Part shown: in pieces, positions 10,754 through 20,901 of the stretch
Position numbering within the stretch: position 1 is the stretch's first letter
Layout: each line of letters opens with the position of its first letter
Assembly (NCBI GenBank): GCA_905478225.1
Contig: CAJQHR010000004.1
Coordinates: 91,369 to 155,368, forward strand
Direction: 5' to 3'
Length of the DNA stretch: 64,000 nt
Source: an uncultured Crocinitomix sp.
GTDB lineage: Bacteria; Bacteroidota; Bacteroidia; Flavobacteriales_D; Crocinitomicaceae
Position numbers and translations under genes: made by a program
Notes under the pieces: generated by a model
What the model saw: the letters and a program-made list of their open reading frames with translations, nothing else
Databases searched by the model: none
What the model was told of the DNA's origin: nothing

Positions 10754-13165
10754 ATGAAGTGGATCGTTTTTTATAGTTTTTTACTCAGTCTAGGCTGTTC
10801 CTTTTCACAAGGGAATTTGTATGGGATTGTAAAGAATGAATTAAATGAATCGCTCCCATTTGCAGGAGTTCACATTAGCTACAGTCAATCCAATGAAGTA
10901 CATCACCTATTTGCAGATGAGTTTGGTCGGTTTGGGTTAGAGAACCTTCCGCTTGGTTTGTATGAGATTAAAACTACCTGCATTTATCATGAGACTCAAG
11001 TTCAAGTTATTTCCATAAAATCGGGTAATAATAATATGGTGATGACATTGACGGACACTTCTGAAATCTTAGATGCCGTGAATATATATTATGATTCGCA
11101 TTTTGCCACCCGAAAAATGGGGACTGTAGAAGGCATGTATCTAACAAATGGAATCAAAACCCATCATATTGATCCGAAAAGAATAGATGCCAATAAAGCC
11201 ATTGACAATGCACGCGAGCTTTATGCTAAAGTTCCTGGTCTTAACATTTGGGAATCTGACGCAGGTGGATTACAATTAGGAATTGGTGCACGTGGATTGA
11301 GCCCTAGCAGAACTGCACATTTCAATACACGGCAAAATGGTTACGACATTAGCGCAGATGCTTTAGGATATCCTGAAACCTATTATACTCCCCCTTCAGA
11401 GGCTTTAGCGTCCATACAACTAATTAGAGGCGCTGCATCTTTACAATTTGGACCTCAATTTGGGGGAATGATCAATTTCAAAATAAAGGAGCCTTCTGCG
11501 AATCCTTTTAATTATGAAGGAACACATACTTATGGCGCCTACAACTTATTCAACACTTTCAATTTAGTTTCTGGAACGATTAAGAAACGTTTTAGCTACT
11601 TGGCCTATTTCCAAAATAAACGTGGTGACGGTTGGCGAACAAATTCTGGATTTAATCAGCAAAATGCCTTTGCACAGCTAAAATACCACATTACAGAACG
11701 CATGTTTATTAGTGTTGAACAAACACATATGCGTTATTTAGCACAACAAGCCGGTGGATTAACAGACGGCATGTTCAATCAAGACCCGAGACAGTCCATC
11801 CGTGACAGAAATTGGTTTGCCGTAAATTGGAACATTACAGCAGCCCATTACAGTTGGGAAATTAACCGCCGCACAACAATTGATATTAAGGGATTTAAAG
11901 TAAATGCCCAACGTGATGCGCTTGGCAACCTTGAAAAAATTAGTCGCGCGGATGACGGACAGGAACGGCAATTAATTCATGGCGATTTTAATAATATTGG
12001 CGGCGAATTGCGTTTGTTAAAGCGGTACCCTATTGGTAAAAAAATGATGGGCATAACCGCTGCAGGTGTTCGTTATTACAAAGGGAACACTATTAGTCAG
12101 CAGGGTTTAGCAAGCGCGAATAGTGATGCCGACTTTACATTTTTAAATCCCAATTCATTAGAAGGCTCCGATTATACATTCCCTTCGCAAAATATTGCTG
12201 GCTTTTTTGAAAATATATTACGTCTCAACAAAAAAATCTCCATTTCTGCGGGGGTGCGATTTGAACATATTAATACGGCAGCAGCAGGCTCTTATCGCGA
12301 ACAAATATTTCATCCACTCACAAATGAGCTCATATTTGACAACACCTACACAGAAGATAAAAGCAATATTCGAAATATATTTCTTGGCGGAATCGGATTT
12401 TCTTATCGTCCACAAAAAAAGACAGAGGTATATGGAAATATTGCGCAAAACTACCGAGGAATTAACTTTTCAGACATTCGAATTGTAAATCCAAACCAAA
12501 TGGTTGACCCAACAATTCAAGATGAACGTGGATTTAACGCAGATCTTGGAATTAGAGGGGAACGAAAAAAAGGAATTTTTGACGCCAGTGCATTTTTCAT
12601 GTATTACGATAATAAAATTGGGGTCATTAGTCAAAAGTTGGATGACTATGAATTTGTTCGATTAAGAACAAACATTGGCCGAGCATATAGCACAGGAGTT
12701 GAATTATTTGCTGAATACAACTTTACTAAAACCGATACGAGTTCTAGTTTTTTCACTGCTTTTGGAAACTTCTCGGCGGTTTATTCCAAATACGGAAAAT
12801 ATGAAGAGTCCGTCTTAAGTCAAAATTGGGTAGAACTTGTACCTCCACTTTCAGGAAAAATTGGTCTCAAATACACACACGGAAAATGGGCGGAATCACT
12901 TTTAGGCACTTATGTTCACAAGCATTTTTCTGACGGAACTAACGCCGTGAGCGACCCCAATGCCATTGCTGGAATCATCCCTTCTTATTGCGTGCTTGAT
13001 TTAAATGGAACCTATACAGCAAATGAGTTTATTCGAATTAAGGCGGGTGTGAACAACCTCACGAATAACAAATACTTTACTCGTCGTGCAACTGCTTACC
13101 CTGGCCCAGGTATTATCCCTTCTGATGGAATCAGTTTCTATGTCAGTCTTGGATTAAATTTCTAA
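10754..13165 (+). CDS. TonB-dependent receptor (FecA-like) with carboxypeptidase-regulatory-like N-terminal domain
   Basis: CarboxypepD_reg-like start; plug (GLNIWESDAGGLQLGIGARGLSPSRT...IQLIRGAASLQFGPQFGGMINF); beta-barrel ending in SLGLNF. Confidence 0.9.
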   Translation: MKWIVFYSFLLSLGCSFSQGNLYGIVKNELNESLPFAGVHISYSQSNEVHHLFADEFGRFGLENLPLGLYEIKTTCIYHETQVQVISIKSGNNNMVMTLTDTSEILDAVNIYYDSHFATRKMGTVEGMYLTNGIKTHHIDPKRIDANKAIDNARELYAKVPGLNIWESDAGGLQLGIGARGLSPSRTAHFNTRQNGYDISADALGYPETYYTPPSEALASIQLIRGAASLQFGPQFGGMINFKIKEPSANPFNYEGTHTYGAYNLFNTFNLVSGTIKKRFSYLAYFQNKRGDGWRTNSGFNQQNAFAQLKYHITERMFISVEQTHMRYLAQQAGGLTDGMFNQDPRQSIRDRNWFAVNWNITAAHYSWEINRRTTIDIKGFKVNAQRDALGNLEKISRADDGQERQLIHGDFNNIGGELRLLKRYPIGKKMMGITAAGVRYYKGNTISQQGLASANSDADFTFLNPNSLEGSDYTFPSQNIAGFFENILRLNKKISISAGVRFEHINTAAAGSYREQIFHPLTNELIFDNTYTEDKSNIRNIFLGGIGFSYRPQKKTEVYGNIAQNYRGINFSDIRIVNPNQMVDPTIQDERGFNADLGIRGERKKGIFDASAFFMYYDNKIGVISQKLDDYEFVRLRTNIGRAYSTGVELFAEYNFTKTDTSSSFFTAFGNFSAVYSKYGKYEESVLSQNWVELVPPLSGKIGLKYTHGKWAESLLGTYVHKHFSDGTNAVSDPNAIAGIIPSYCVLDLNGTYTANEFIRIKAGVNNLTNNKYFTRRATAYPGPGIIPSDGISFYVSLGLNF

Positions 13166-13225
13166 TCCGTTCAAAAAATTAACACTATTTAATAGATATT
13201 TGGCTGAATACCTAACAAGGTCAGT

Positions 13226-13233
13226 TAACTTTG
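13226..13233 (+). promoter_or_regulatory. Bacteroidota-type -7 element TAACTTTG
   Basis: Matches TAnnTTTG consensus, about 20 bp upstream of the alpha/beta hydrolase start. Confidence 0.5.
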
Positions 13234-13252
13234 TGGCTTAAATTTCAATGTT

Positions 13253-14044
13253 TTGAAAATACTAAGTTTCATTATTATTTCCGCCTTTATTTCAAGTTGT
13301 GCATTCAATGGTATGTTTTACCAACCAAACGTAGATACGGTAAGCACTCCACCTGACGCCGTAAGCCATTATATTACTTATGGTGAAGCAGATTCAATAC
13401 ATACACTCTTTTACGCTAAAAAAGATCCAATTGCATCCTTATTTATCTTACACGGCAATGCTGGAAACCTGACGTCGTGGAGCGAAGTCGCCGATCTTTA
13501 CAATCAAGCAAATTACCAAGTTTTCATTATTGATTACCCGGGATTTGGAAATTCATCAGGCAAACCAAAACACAAAGCCGTTTATGAATCAACGCAATTA
13601 GCTGTAGAACATTTTAAAAACTTGCCTGGCGTGAACGACAGTAGAAAGCTATTGATGGGATTTTCACTTGGGGGCAACTTGGCGGTTAAGGTAGGTTATG
13701 ATAATCCAAATGTGTTTGATGCTATGCTAATTGAAGGTGCTTTTGAAAGTCATAAAACAATTGCGATTGATCACGTAACTAGACCATTGAAATTTGCACC
13801 AGCATTATTGGTGAAGGATGCCGTAAAAGGAAAAAAATTAATTGCAAGTTGGAACAAACCTTTACTCGTAATTCATAGCACGCAAGATGCCGTTTGTGAT
13901 TACAAAATGGGCAAAACTTTGTTTAATAACGCCATTGGAACTGCACAAAAAGAACTTTGGACTATTAAAGGACCACACCTCGCAGGTTTAGGTCTAAACT
14001 TTGATAAATATCTTGAAAAGGTTAAAAAGTTAGTTTCGGACTAA
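13253..14044 (+). CDS. Alpha/beta hydrolase (BAAT/FrsA-like), lipoprotein
   Basis: FILHGNAGNLTSW; nucleophile elbow GFSLGGN; His near GPHLAGL; TTG start. Confidence 0.88.
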   Translation: MKILSFIIISAFISSCAFNGMFYQPNVDTVSTPPDAVSHYITYGEADSIHTLFYAKKDPIASLFILHGNAGNLTSWSEVADLYNQANYQVFIIDYPGFGNSSGKPKHKAVYESTQLAVEHFKNLPGVNDSRKLLMGFSLGGNLAVKVGYDNPNVFDAMLIEGAFESHKTIAIDHVTRPLKFAPALLVKDAVKGKKLIASWNKPLLVIHSTQDAVCDYKMGKTLFNNAIGTAQKELWTIKGPHLAGLGLNFDKYLEKVKKLVSD

Positions 14045-14110
14045 GAAGAAATAAGATGTAAGATTTAAGCCATAACACCATACACTTAAAACTAAAAACT
14101 ATTGCCTAAC

Positions 14111-15331
14111 CTAAGGTTTGACAAATCGAAAAGCAGAAACATGTCCTTCCATCTTCAGAATATAAGACCCACTAACTAAAGCTCGAGTATCAACCAAAGT
14201 GGTATTAGCATCTCCAGCAATACTATCCATAAGCTGTCCTGTTGTTGAATAAATTAAAAATTTCGTTTGTTCGCCATCCGTTAAATTCAGATCTGAAATT
14301 TCAATTTGATCCAAATTAGTGTCGTAAAAAGCATTAAAACTTCCTAATAATTCTTCCGCCACTCCAACGCCTTCCTTTCGTACTTCAATTTCTAGATAAA
14401 CAGGTAAATGATCTGACATGTGGTACAATGCAGAAATGATATCACTCGGTTCGCTTATGTTGACTGGCGAATCAATCAAAGCATTATTATAATGCAGTCC
14501 ATCTTGCCCAATTGCGCGATAAGAATCATCAATATAAATGGCATCATTGCTATAGTTTTTTAAATCTTCTCCTACAAAAATAAAATCAAACCGATCATCC
14601 ATTCCACCAAACGCTCCACTGTTAATGGAAACAGTTCGAGTACTTTGAGTATGCAAATAAGCAAAACCCGCATCAGCATGCCAATGTCCTGGTAAAGTTA
14701 TGGGATCTTTAATGATTACATCACCGCCAGTTAAAAGTGTATTCCATGCCGGTTCAGTATCACTGCCATAAAAATTAAAATCTCCGCCAATAATGATATT
14801 TTCAGCACTTGGACGGGTATCTAAATAGTTTTTAAGCGCCGTAATTTCAGTATTCCGTTGATCTTCAAATCCCATTGATGCCTTTAAATGACAGACGTAG
14901 ATGTAGAAAAAAGTCGTATCTAAGGTAGTAGCAATATCAATGTTATTATAGTATAAAACGTATTCGTTGATGTCTCTCAATACGGTGCTAATTTCGTTTT
15001 GCTCGGCTAATCTCAACTTATCAGAATTGAAATAAAGTTGGTTCTGTGTATCTGGCCCTGAAACATAATCCGACATATCATAAGAACTCACCCCGTCCTC
15101 GTTTAGAGCATTGAATAAAATATCGTTTCCGCCTGCTCCACTGGTTAATTCGCAAACCATAAATATATCTGGCCGAACATAAGAAAGAATCTTTTTTAAT
15201 GTATCTATTCGCTCTGGCGAAATCACTGGGAATTTGAGCAAGTTATAGGACATAACCTTCAGCGTATCTCGCTCTTGCGAGTGAACATTTATACCAATCA
15301 GAACAATGAAAAAGAGTAGAGATAATTTCAT
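14111..15331 (-). CDS. Endonuclease/exonuclease/phosphatase family protein with T9SS type A sorting domain
   Basis: VMSYNLLKFP, IIGGDFNFYGSD, MSDHLPVYLEI; C-terminal ...GSYILKMEGHVSAFRFVKP. Confidence 0.88.
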   Translation of the reverse strand: MKLSLLFFIVLIGINVHSQERDTLKVMSYNLLKFPVISPERIDTLKKILSYVRPDIFMVCELTSGAGGNDILFNALNEDGVSSYDMSDYVSGPDTQNQLYFNSDKLRLAEQNEISTVLRDINEYVLYYNNIDIATTLDTTFFYIYVCHLKASMGFEDQRNTEITALKNYLDTRPSAENIIIGGDFNFYGSDTEPAWNTLLTGGDVIIKDPITLPGHWHADAGFAYLHTQSTRTVSINSGAFGGMDDRFDFIFVGEDLKNYSNDAIYIDDSYRAIGQDGLHYNNALIDSPVNISEPSDIISALYHMSDHLPVYLEIEVRKEGVGVAEELLGSFNAFYDTNLDQIEISDLNLTDGEQTKFLIYSTTGQLMDSIAGDANTTLVDTRALVSGSYILKMEGHVSAFRFVKP

Positions 15332-15546
15332 AAGTTATATTAAATTGAATCGCATGAACCAAAGGCGGAGCAAAATGAATTCAATTGAGAATTAAATTAA
15401 CGCTAAAGACCAAGTAAATAGTAAATCCCTCAGGAGCAATAATCAAAATTACAATCAATAAGTCAGATAAACAAACCTTAGGATAAATTAAAGTATGAAT
15501 GTTAATAAGAACTCGGCTTTACAAAATAAAATCGGCTATTTCTGAA

Positions 15547-15554
15547 TATCTTTG
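15547..15554 (+). promoter_or_regulatory. Putative -7 element TATCTTTG
   Basis: TAnnTTTG match upstream of the Gfo/Idh/MocA gene. Confidence 0.4.
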
Positions 15555-15612
15555 ACACCGAAGGTTAGAACCGACATACATGTTGAGGTTCTCATCAAAT
15601 AAACATTAGATT

Positions 15613-16611
15613 ATGCTAAAAATTGGTCTTTTTGGATTAGGACATTTAGGGAAAATTCACGCAAAACTAATTCTTGAATTGAGTGATGTGTATGCATTTG
15701 TAGGCTTTTATGACCCAAATGATGAAAATGCAGCGTTTGCTACAAAAGAAATGGGACTAAAGCGCTATACTGTCATTAGTCACTTAATTGATGCTGTAGA
15801 TGCAATAGATATTGTTACACCAACCGTTTCACATTTTGACATTGCTTCCGTTGCCATTCGAAATTCGAAACATGTTTTTATAGAAAAACCGGTAACACAG
15901 ACCAATGAAGAAGCCAAGAAGTTACGATTATTAGCCCAAGAAGCCGAAGTCAAAGTGCAAGTTGGACATGTAGAGCGATTTAATCCCGCATTTAAAAACG
16001 CATTGCCATATATCAATAACCCTATGTTTATTGAGACGCACCGCCTTGCACAATACAACCCAAGAGGAACAGATGTTCCAGTGGTGCTTGATTTAATGAT
16101 TCATGATTTAGACATTATTTTAAGTTCAGTAAAATCAACAGTGCGCCGAATTAGTGCTTCAGGCGTTGCTGTAGTTAGCGAAACACCTGACATTACGAAC
16201 GCCCGTTTAGAATTTGATAACGGCTGCGTTGCCAACCTCACTGCTTCTAGAATTTCCTTGAAAAACATGCGTAAATCGCGCTTTTTTCAAAAGGATGCCT
16301 ACATCTCAATTGACTTTTTAAGCAAAGAGGCAGAAATCGTTAAAATGACCACACTCGAAACCGAGCCTGATCCGTTTGATATCGTATTTGATCTTGGAGA
16401 AGGAAAAGCGAAGAAAAAAATCGAAATTTTTAAACCGGATGTTAAGGCGTCAAATGCCATCAAAGAAGAGCTTGAAACCTTTGCTCAATCCATTGAAAAT
16501 GATACTGTTCCAATTGTCTCTATAGAGGATGGTGAGTACGCTTTAAACGTTGCTTTACAGATCATGGAGAAATTAAAATTAAACGGAAACTTGATTAAGG
16601 AAAATATTTAA
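15613..16611 (+). CDS. Gfo/Idh/MocA family oxidoreductase
   Basis: KIGLFGLGHLGKIHAK Rossmann motif; EKPVT; GHVERFNPAF. Confidence 0.92.
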   Translation: MLKIGLFGLGHLGKIHAKLILELSDVYAFVGFYDPNDENAAFATKEMGLKRYTVISHLIDAVDAIDIVTPTVSHFDIASVAIRNSKHVFIEKPVTQTNEEAKKLRLLAQEAEVKVQVGHVERFNPAFKNALPYINNPMFIETHRLAQYNPRGTDVPVVLDLMIHDLDIILSSVKSTVRRISASGVAVVSETPDITNARLEFDNGCVANLTASRISLKNMRKSRFFQKDAYISIDFLSKEAEIVKMTTLETEPDPFDIVFDLGEGKAKKKIEIFKPDVKASNAIKEELETFAQSIENDTVPIVSIEDGEYALNVALQIMEKLKLNGNLIKENI

Positions 16612-16649
16612 CGTTTTTTTGCGTTCTGAAAGAAACATAATTGAGCCAG

Positions 16650-17516
16650 ATGATAAAAAACCTACTTTTTATTTCTATTTTTTCCGGTTTATTAATTGGT
16701 TGTAAACAAGACGACATTACTCCTTCTTGGTTAGCTATTGAAGAATTTACTTTAACCTCGAATGAGGCTACCCAAGGAGCCAATTCTCAAGGGATATCAG
16801 ATGCTTGGATTTTTATGGATGGAACGGCACTCGGCGTATTCGAATTGCCCTGCAAACTTCCAGTGCTAGATGAAGGCACACATAATTTTATCATTTTCCC
16901 TGGAATCAAAAATAATGGCATTTCCAGCACACGAATTCGATACCCATTTTACAATTCATATCAAGTTGAGGCGAGCTTAGCGCTCAATGACACTTTGCAT
17001 CTTTCACCTAATACAACCTATAAAAGTGAAACTATATTTGCGTTTAATGAAGCTTTTGAGGAACCTGGAATTGGTTTTATAAAAGGACCAACTTCTGACA
17101 CTGACATGGTTTTTGTTGATGATCCAGCAATTGTCGAATACGGTGATGAATGCGGTGCCATTTTCTTGGCTGGAACAGATTCACTATATACAGGAAGCAC
17201 AACAAGCTTTATGTTACTTCCAAAAGGAGGAGCTGACGTTTACATGGAATTAGATTATAGAAATAACAACTCTTTAGCTATGGGAGTTATTGCACGATTT
17301 GCTGATGGCAGTGTTGACGAACATACTCCCTACATTATAATGAATGCTCAACCAGACGGTCAAGAGATTTGGAAAAAAATCTACATTGATTTGACAGAAG
17401 ATGTAAGTACAGAAATTGCTGCAGTGAGTTATGAAATATTTTTTCTAGCGGTGAGAGACGGAGAAATTGATGAAAGTCGTATTTATATCGATAATGTTAG
17501 AGTGGTACACTTTTAA
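16650..17516 (+). CDS. Hypothetical lipoprotein
   Basis: ATG at 16650 gives MIKNLLFISIFSGLLIGCKQDD lipobox; long ORF between two well-supported genes. ORF track start (TTG 16641) is 9 bp upstream. Confidence 0.75.
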   Translation: MIKNLLFISIFSGLLIGCKQDDITPSWLAIEEFTLTSNEATQGANSQGISDAWIFMDGTALGVFELPCKLPVLDEGTHNFIIFPGIKNNGISSTRIRYPFYNSYQVEASLALNDTLHLSPNTTYKSETIFAFNEAFEEPGIGFIKGPTSDTDMVFVDDPAIVEYGDECGAIFLAGTDSLYTGSTTSFMLLPKGGADVYMELDYRNNNSLAMGVIARFADGSVDEHTPYIIMNAQPDGQEIWKKIYIDLTEDVSTEIAAVSYEIFFLAVRDGEIDESRIYIDNVRVVHF

Positions 17517-17518
17517 GA

Positions 17519-18919
17519 ATGACCGAAAAACAACGAACCATACTACTTGTTGTCTTTGATTTTTTAACTGCTACGATAACGTGGTTCTTATTTTATGTGT
17601 ATCGAATTACGGAGATTGAAAATGCCGAATTGACTTTTAAAGAAGGTTTTTTCAACGGAATTATTATCGTTCCATTATTCTGGATGTTCTTATACGCCTT
17701 GCAAGGTACTTACCACAATGTTTTAAGAAATTACCGCCTCAAAACAATCAAACATACCTTATTTGGAACTATTATTGGCGTTATCATTGTCTTTTTTGCT
17801 GTTTTGCTGAATGATTTTGAGCACTTATACCTCTATCAGCAGTATTATAAGCTGTTCTTTGTGCTATTCATCCTTCATTTTTCTATTACCCTACTCCCGC
17901 GGTTTATCATGACCACAATCCATGTTAAAAGCATTCATTCCGGTAAGTTTGGTTTTAAAACAATTATTATTGGTGGCAGCAGCAAAGCCGTGGAAATATT
18001 AAATGAAATTCGAGAACTTAAACCTGCATCAGGACATCATTTTGTGGGCTTTTTAAATATCAATGGAAATGATTATGATCTGAAAGAAAGTTTACCGCTG
18101 CTCGGACATTTGGATGAAGTTGAAACTATTCTTTCAGATGAAGCTATTGATGCAGTAATTATTGCCCTTGAAAGTACAGACCATGAGCGGTTGAAAGGAA
18201 TTATCACGCAATTATCAAGTTACAACATCCGCATTAGCATAATGCCTGATGCCTATGACATTCTTTCTGGTCAGGTGCACATGAATAGTATATTCGGTGC
18301 TTTATTACTGACTACGGATTCAAGCAATATGCCGGATTGGCAAATATCGACTAAACGCATATTTGACATTATGGCTTCTGCCATTGCGCTCGTCTTGTTA
18401 ATACCAATTTACATCATCTTAGCAATTTCGGTGAAAATGTCCTCTAAAGGTCCTATCTTTTTTACGCAAGAAAGGGTTGGTAAAAATCGGCAGCCTTTTA
18501 ACATCATTAAATTTAGAACCATGTATGTTGGTTCCGAAAAAGATGGTCCACAACTCTCGAGCAGTAATGATAATCGAATTACGAAAGTGGGTAAATTTCT
18601 TCGTAAAACTCGACTAGATGAATTTCCACAGTTTTGGAATGTTCTAATTGGTGACATGTCCTTAGTAGGCCCTAGACCGGAAAGACAACATTATATTGAT
18701 GAAATTTCGAAACATGATCCGCAATATTTGTATTTACATAAAGTAAGACCAGGTATTACCTCATGGGGGCAGGTAAAATTTGGCTATGCCGAAAACGTTG
18801 AACAAATGGTGCAACGTATGAAATATGATTTACTTTATATTCGGAATATGTCCATTGCACTTGATTTAAAAATCATGTTCTACACTGTTGCCATTATTTT
18901 TAAGGGCAAAGGAAAATAA
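17519..18919 (+). CDS. Exopolysaccharide biosynthesis polyprenyl glycosylphosphotransferase (sugar transferase, WcaJ-like)
   Basis: N-terminal TM segments; KRIFDIMASAIALVLLIPIYI; FFTQERVGKNRQPFNIIKFRTM; RKTRLDEFPQFWNVLIGDMSLVGPRPERQHYI. Confidence 0.93.
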   Translation: MTEKQRTILLVVFDFLTATITWFLFYVYRITEIENAELTFKEGFFNGIIIVPLFWMFLYALQGTYHNVLRNYRLKTIKHTLFGTIIGVIIVFFAVLLNDFEHLYLYQQYYKLFFVLFILHFSITLLPRFIMTTIHVKSIHSGKFGFKTIIIGGSSKAVEILNEIRELKPASGHHFVGFLNINGNDYDLKESLPLLGHLDEVETILSDEAIDAVIIALESTDHERLKGIITQLSSYNIRISIMPDAYDILSGQVHMNSIFGALLLTTDSSNMPDWQISTKRIFDIMASAIALVLLIPIYIILAISVKMSSKGPIFFTQERVGKNRQPFNIIKFRTMYVGSEKDGPQLSSSNDNRITKVGKFLRKTRLDEFPQFWNVLIGDMSLVGPRPERQHYIDEISKHDPQYLYLHKVRPGITSWGQVKFGYAENVEQMVQRMKYDLLYIRNMSIALDLKIMFYTVAIIFKGKGK

Positions 18920-19007
18920 GATTTTGCTCATCCTTAGCGAAAAGCTATCCGTAATTGTTTTTAAATCCTTAAATTAATTGAATCAAAACCCGTTAATTTA
19001 TTATTCA

Positions 19008-19205
19008 ATGCCAAAACTCATTGTTAAACGATTATCCGAATTTCAGAATAGACTCCGTTCCATTCGCATAAAGGTTAATGGTGAAGAAGTGGGCACGATT
19101 AGTAATGGAGAATCATTAGAATTTGAATTGAATAGCGAGCGGAATGGTGTACAGGCAAAAATGAAGTTTTTGCATCTCCATTATAAAATGAACTTAAAAA
19201 GCTAA
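19008..19205 (+). CDS. Small hypothetical protein
   Basis: MPKLIVKRLSEFQNRLRSIRIKVNGEEVGTISNGESLEFELNSERNGVQAKMKF...; ATG at 19008 preferred over the track's 18978 start. Short beta-rich protein. Confidence 0.55.
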   Translation: MPKLIVKRLSEFQNRLRSIRIKVNGEEVGTISNGESLEFELNSERNGVQAKMKFLHLHYKMNLKS

Positions 19206-19208
19206 GCC

Positions 19209-19938
19209 ATGAACATTACAAAATTTCTAATCATAACTCTAAGTTTAATCTCGAATGTGACAATTGCACAATCTTTCCCATCAGTCGTGGAAGATCTTCC
19301 GCCAGCAACGGCTTATTTATCCCCAAACAGCACCATGGATGCATGGTATCGAATTATGCTGTAGATAGCGTTCAAAAGGCTATGATTCCCTCAGACGATA
19401 ATGAACCAATATCGGTTTCAGATTTATATGGTAATCGTGAAAGTCTTCAAATCTTAAATAGTTTGTCCGGACAATTTAAAGATTCTTTGGCAGCTGATAA
19501 ACCAAGTCAATTTCAATTATTTATTTCAGAAAAATCTCATGCATGATAAACCTGAGCATGAGTTAACGGAGATATAACACCCTGGAAAAGCACGTAAAAG
19601 CCTACCCTGTTTTTATAATGAATTTAAATAAGGAGGACTCACTTTTACTTAGTGCACAAGATGGAAGTGTTATTATGACTTGCGAAGCAAAAAACGAAAA
19701 TGGAGAATGGCAGCCAATTGAGGCTTGGCATGACAGTTGGTTCGGCAACAGCTATCATTACTGCATCGTTCCGCCTATGCAAGCTGCTTATACGAAAATG
19801 ATTCGTTACGGCGGAGAGTTTAAAACGCTTTGCCGTTTATCGCTAAGTACAAACCGCACTGTGATTTATTCAAATGAAATTTATTTATCAATAAACCCAA
19901 GTCAATTTTTGGTGGATGAAGAAAAAACAACTGATTAA
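19209..19938 (+). pseudogene. Secreted hypothetical protein broken by three frame changes
   Basis: Signal peptide MNITKFLIITLSLISNVTIAQSFPS... in one frame, continues in ORF 19343-19546, then ...HDKPEHELTEI / YNTLEKHVKAYPVFIMNLNKEDSLLLSAQDG... in the 19618 ORF frame. Reversing three small indels gives one continuous protein. Confidence 0.7.
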
Positions 19939-20530
19939 TTTAAATAAGATGATTAAACTAATGCGCTTTTCGAACATATTTCTTGTTGTGTCATTGGCTA
20001 TTGCGCTTGCATGTGTATTTATAATTGATTTTAGTATCGATACTTATGTAGCTGGCATTATTGTTATTCTAATCGCTTTTGTTTGCAATTTAGTTATTGC
20101 GTATTTGCTCAAGACAAAACAGAGAAATAAGGAAATAAACATTTTTTATAATAGAAAAAAGGAGCCCCTCATTGTCTGCTGGACCATACCGGTGCTTGCA
20201 GTAATTATTCTGTTTTTCATCATTTGGGATTCTACTGACCTTGTAGGATGGTTTTGGTTGACTTTGCCAGTGTCAAAAGGCATTGAACACTTAGTCCACA
20301 ATACAGAATGGTATGTTATGATTGAAAATAACACCCTTCATGAGAGAGGGTTTTGGATGAAGGCCATCCCAATTTCCGAAATAACTAAGGTACACGTTAA
20401 TGATCAGGCCTATTTAGAATTAACTACTCAAAAAGGCACTACTCAGTATAAATTAGAATCAGGCATTTCTGTTAATGTGCGTGATAAAATAGAAGAAATT
20501 CGAAAGTATGCCCATTTACAAACCGGTTAA
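19916..20530 (+). CDS. Hypothetical membrane protein (bacterial PH-like C-terminal region)
   Basis: Two TM hairpins, then GFWMKAIPISEITKVHVNDQAYLELTTQKGTTQYKLESG. Confidence 0.6.
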   Translation: MKKKQLINLNKMIKLMRFSNIFLVVSLAIALACVFIIDFSIDTYVAGIIVILIAFVCNLVIAYLLKTKQRNKEINIFYNRKKEPLIVCWTIPVLAVIILFFIIWDSTDLVGWFWLTLPVSKGIEHLVHNTEWYVMIENNTLHERGFWMKAIPISEITKVHVNDQAYLELTTQKGTTQYKLESGISVNVRDKIEEIRKYAHLQTG

Positions 20531-20822
20531 ATTGACCATTATCACTTTCTTGATTATTCTTTTTGGAGCCAGTAACGCTGATAAAAATGATCAATTAGCA
20601 AATAATGAGATAATTCTCAATCACTTTAACGTTCAAGAAGCCGAGGAACTACAAAAAATTCATGACTTTTTTATAGCACATATTTCAACAGCAGAAGATA
20701 AAAACAGCCCAGACGCAATTGCCGATTTGGACGATTTTCTGCGGAACTTGAAGGATGTGGCAAGTACTGGAGCAATTTCGATTCCAATAAATTATCAAGC
20801 AGAAAAAGAGTTAATAAAATAA
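20508..20822 (+). CDS. Small secreted/lipoprotein-like hypothetical
   Basis: N-terminal hydrophobic segment ITFLIILFGASNA; overlaps preceding CDS by 23 bp. Confidence 0.5.
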   Translation: MPIYKPVKLTIITFLIILFGASNADKNDQLANNEIILNHFNVQEAEELQKIHDFFIAHISTAEDKNSPDAIADLDDFLRNLKDVASTGAISIPINYQAEKELIK

Positions 20823-20848
20823 TTAAATACCTGATTCTTAACAAAGAA

Positions 20849-20880
20849 AAAAGGGGAGTCCAAAACTGAACTCCCCTTTT
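20849..20880. terminator. Bidirectional intrinsic terminator
   Basis: AAAAGGGGAGT-CCAAAACTGA-ACTCCCCTTTT between convergent genes. Confidence 0.85.
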
Positions 20881-20901
20881 GTAAAAAAAACCTGTAAAAT
20901 C

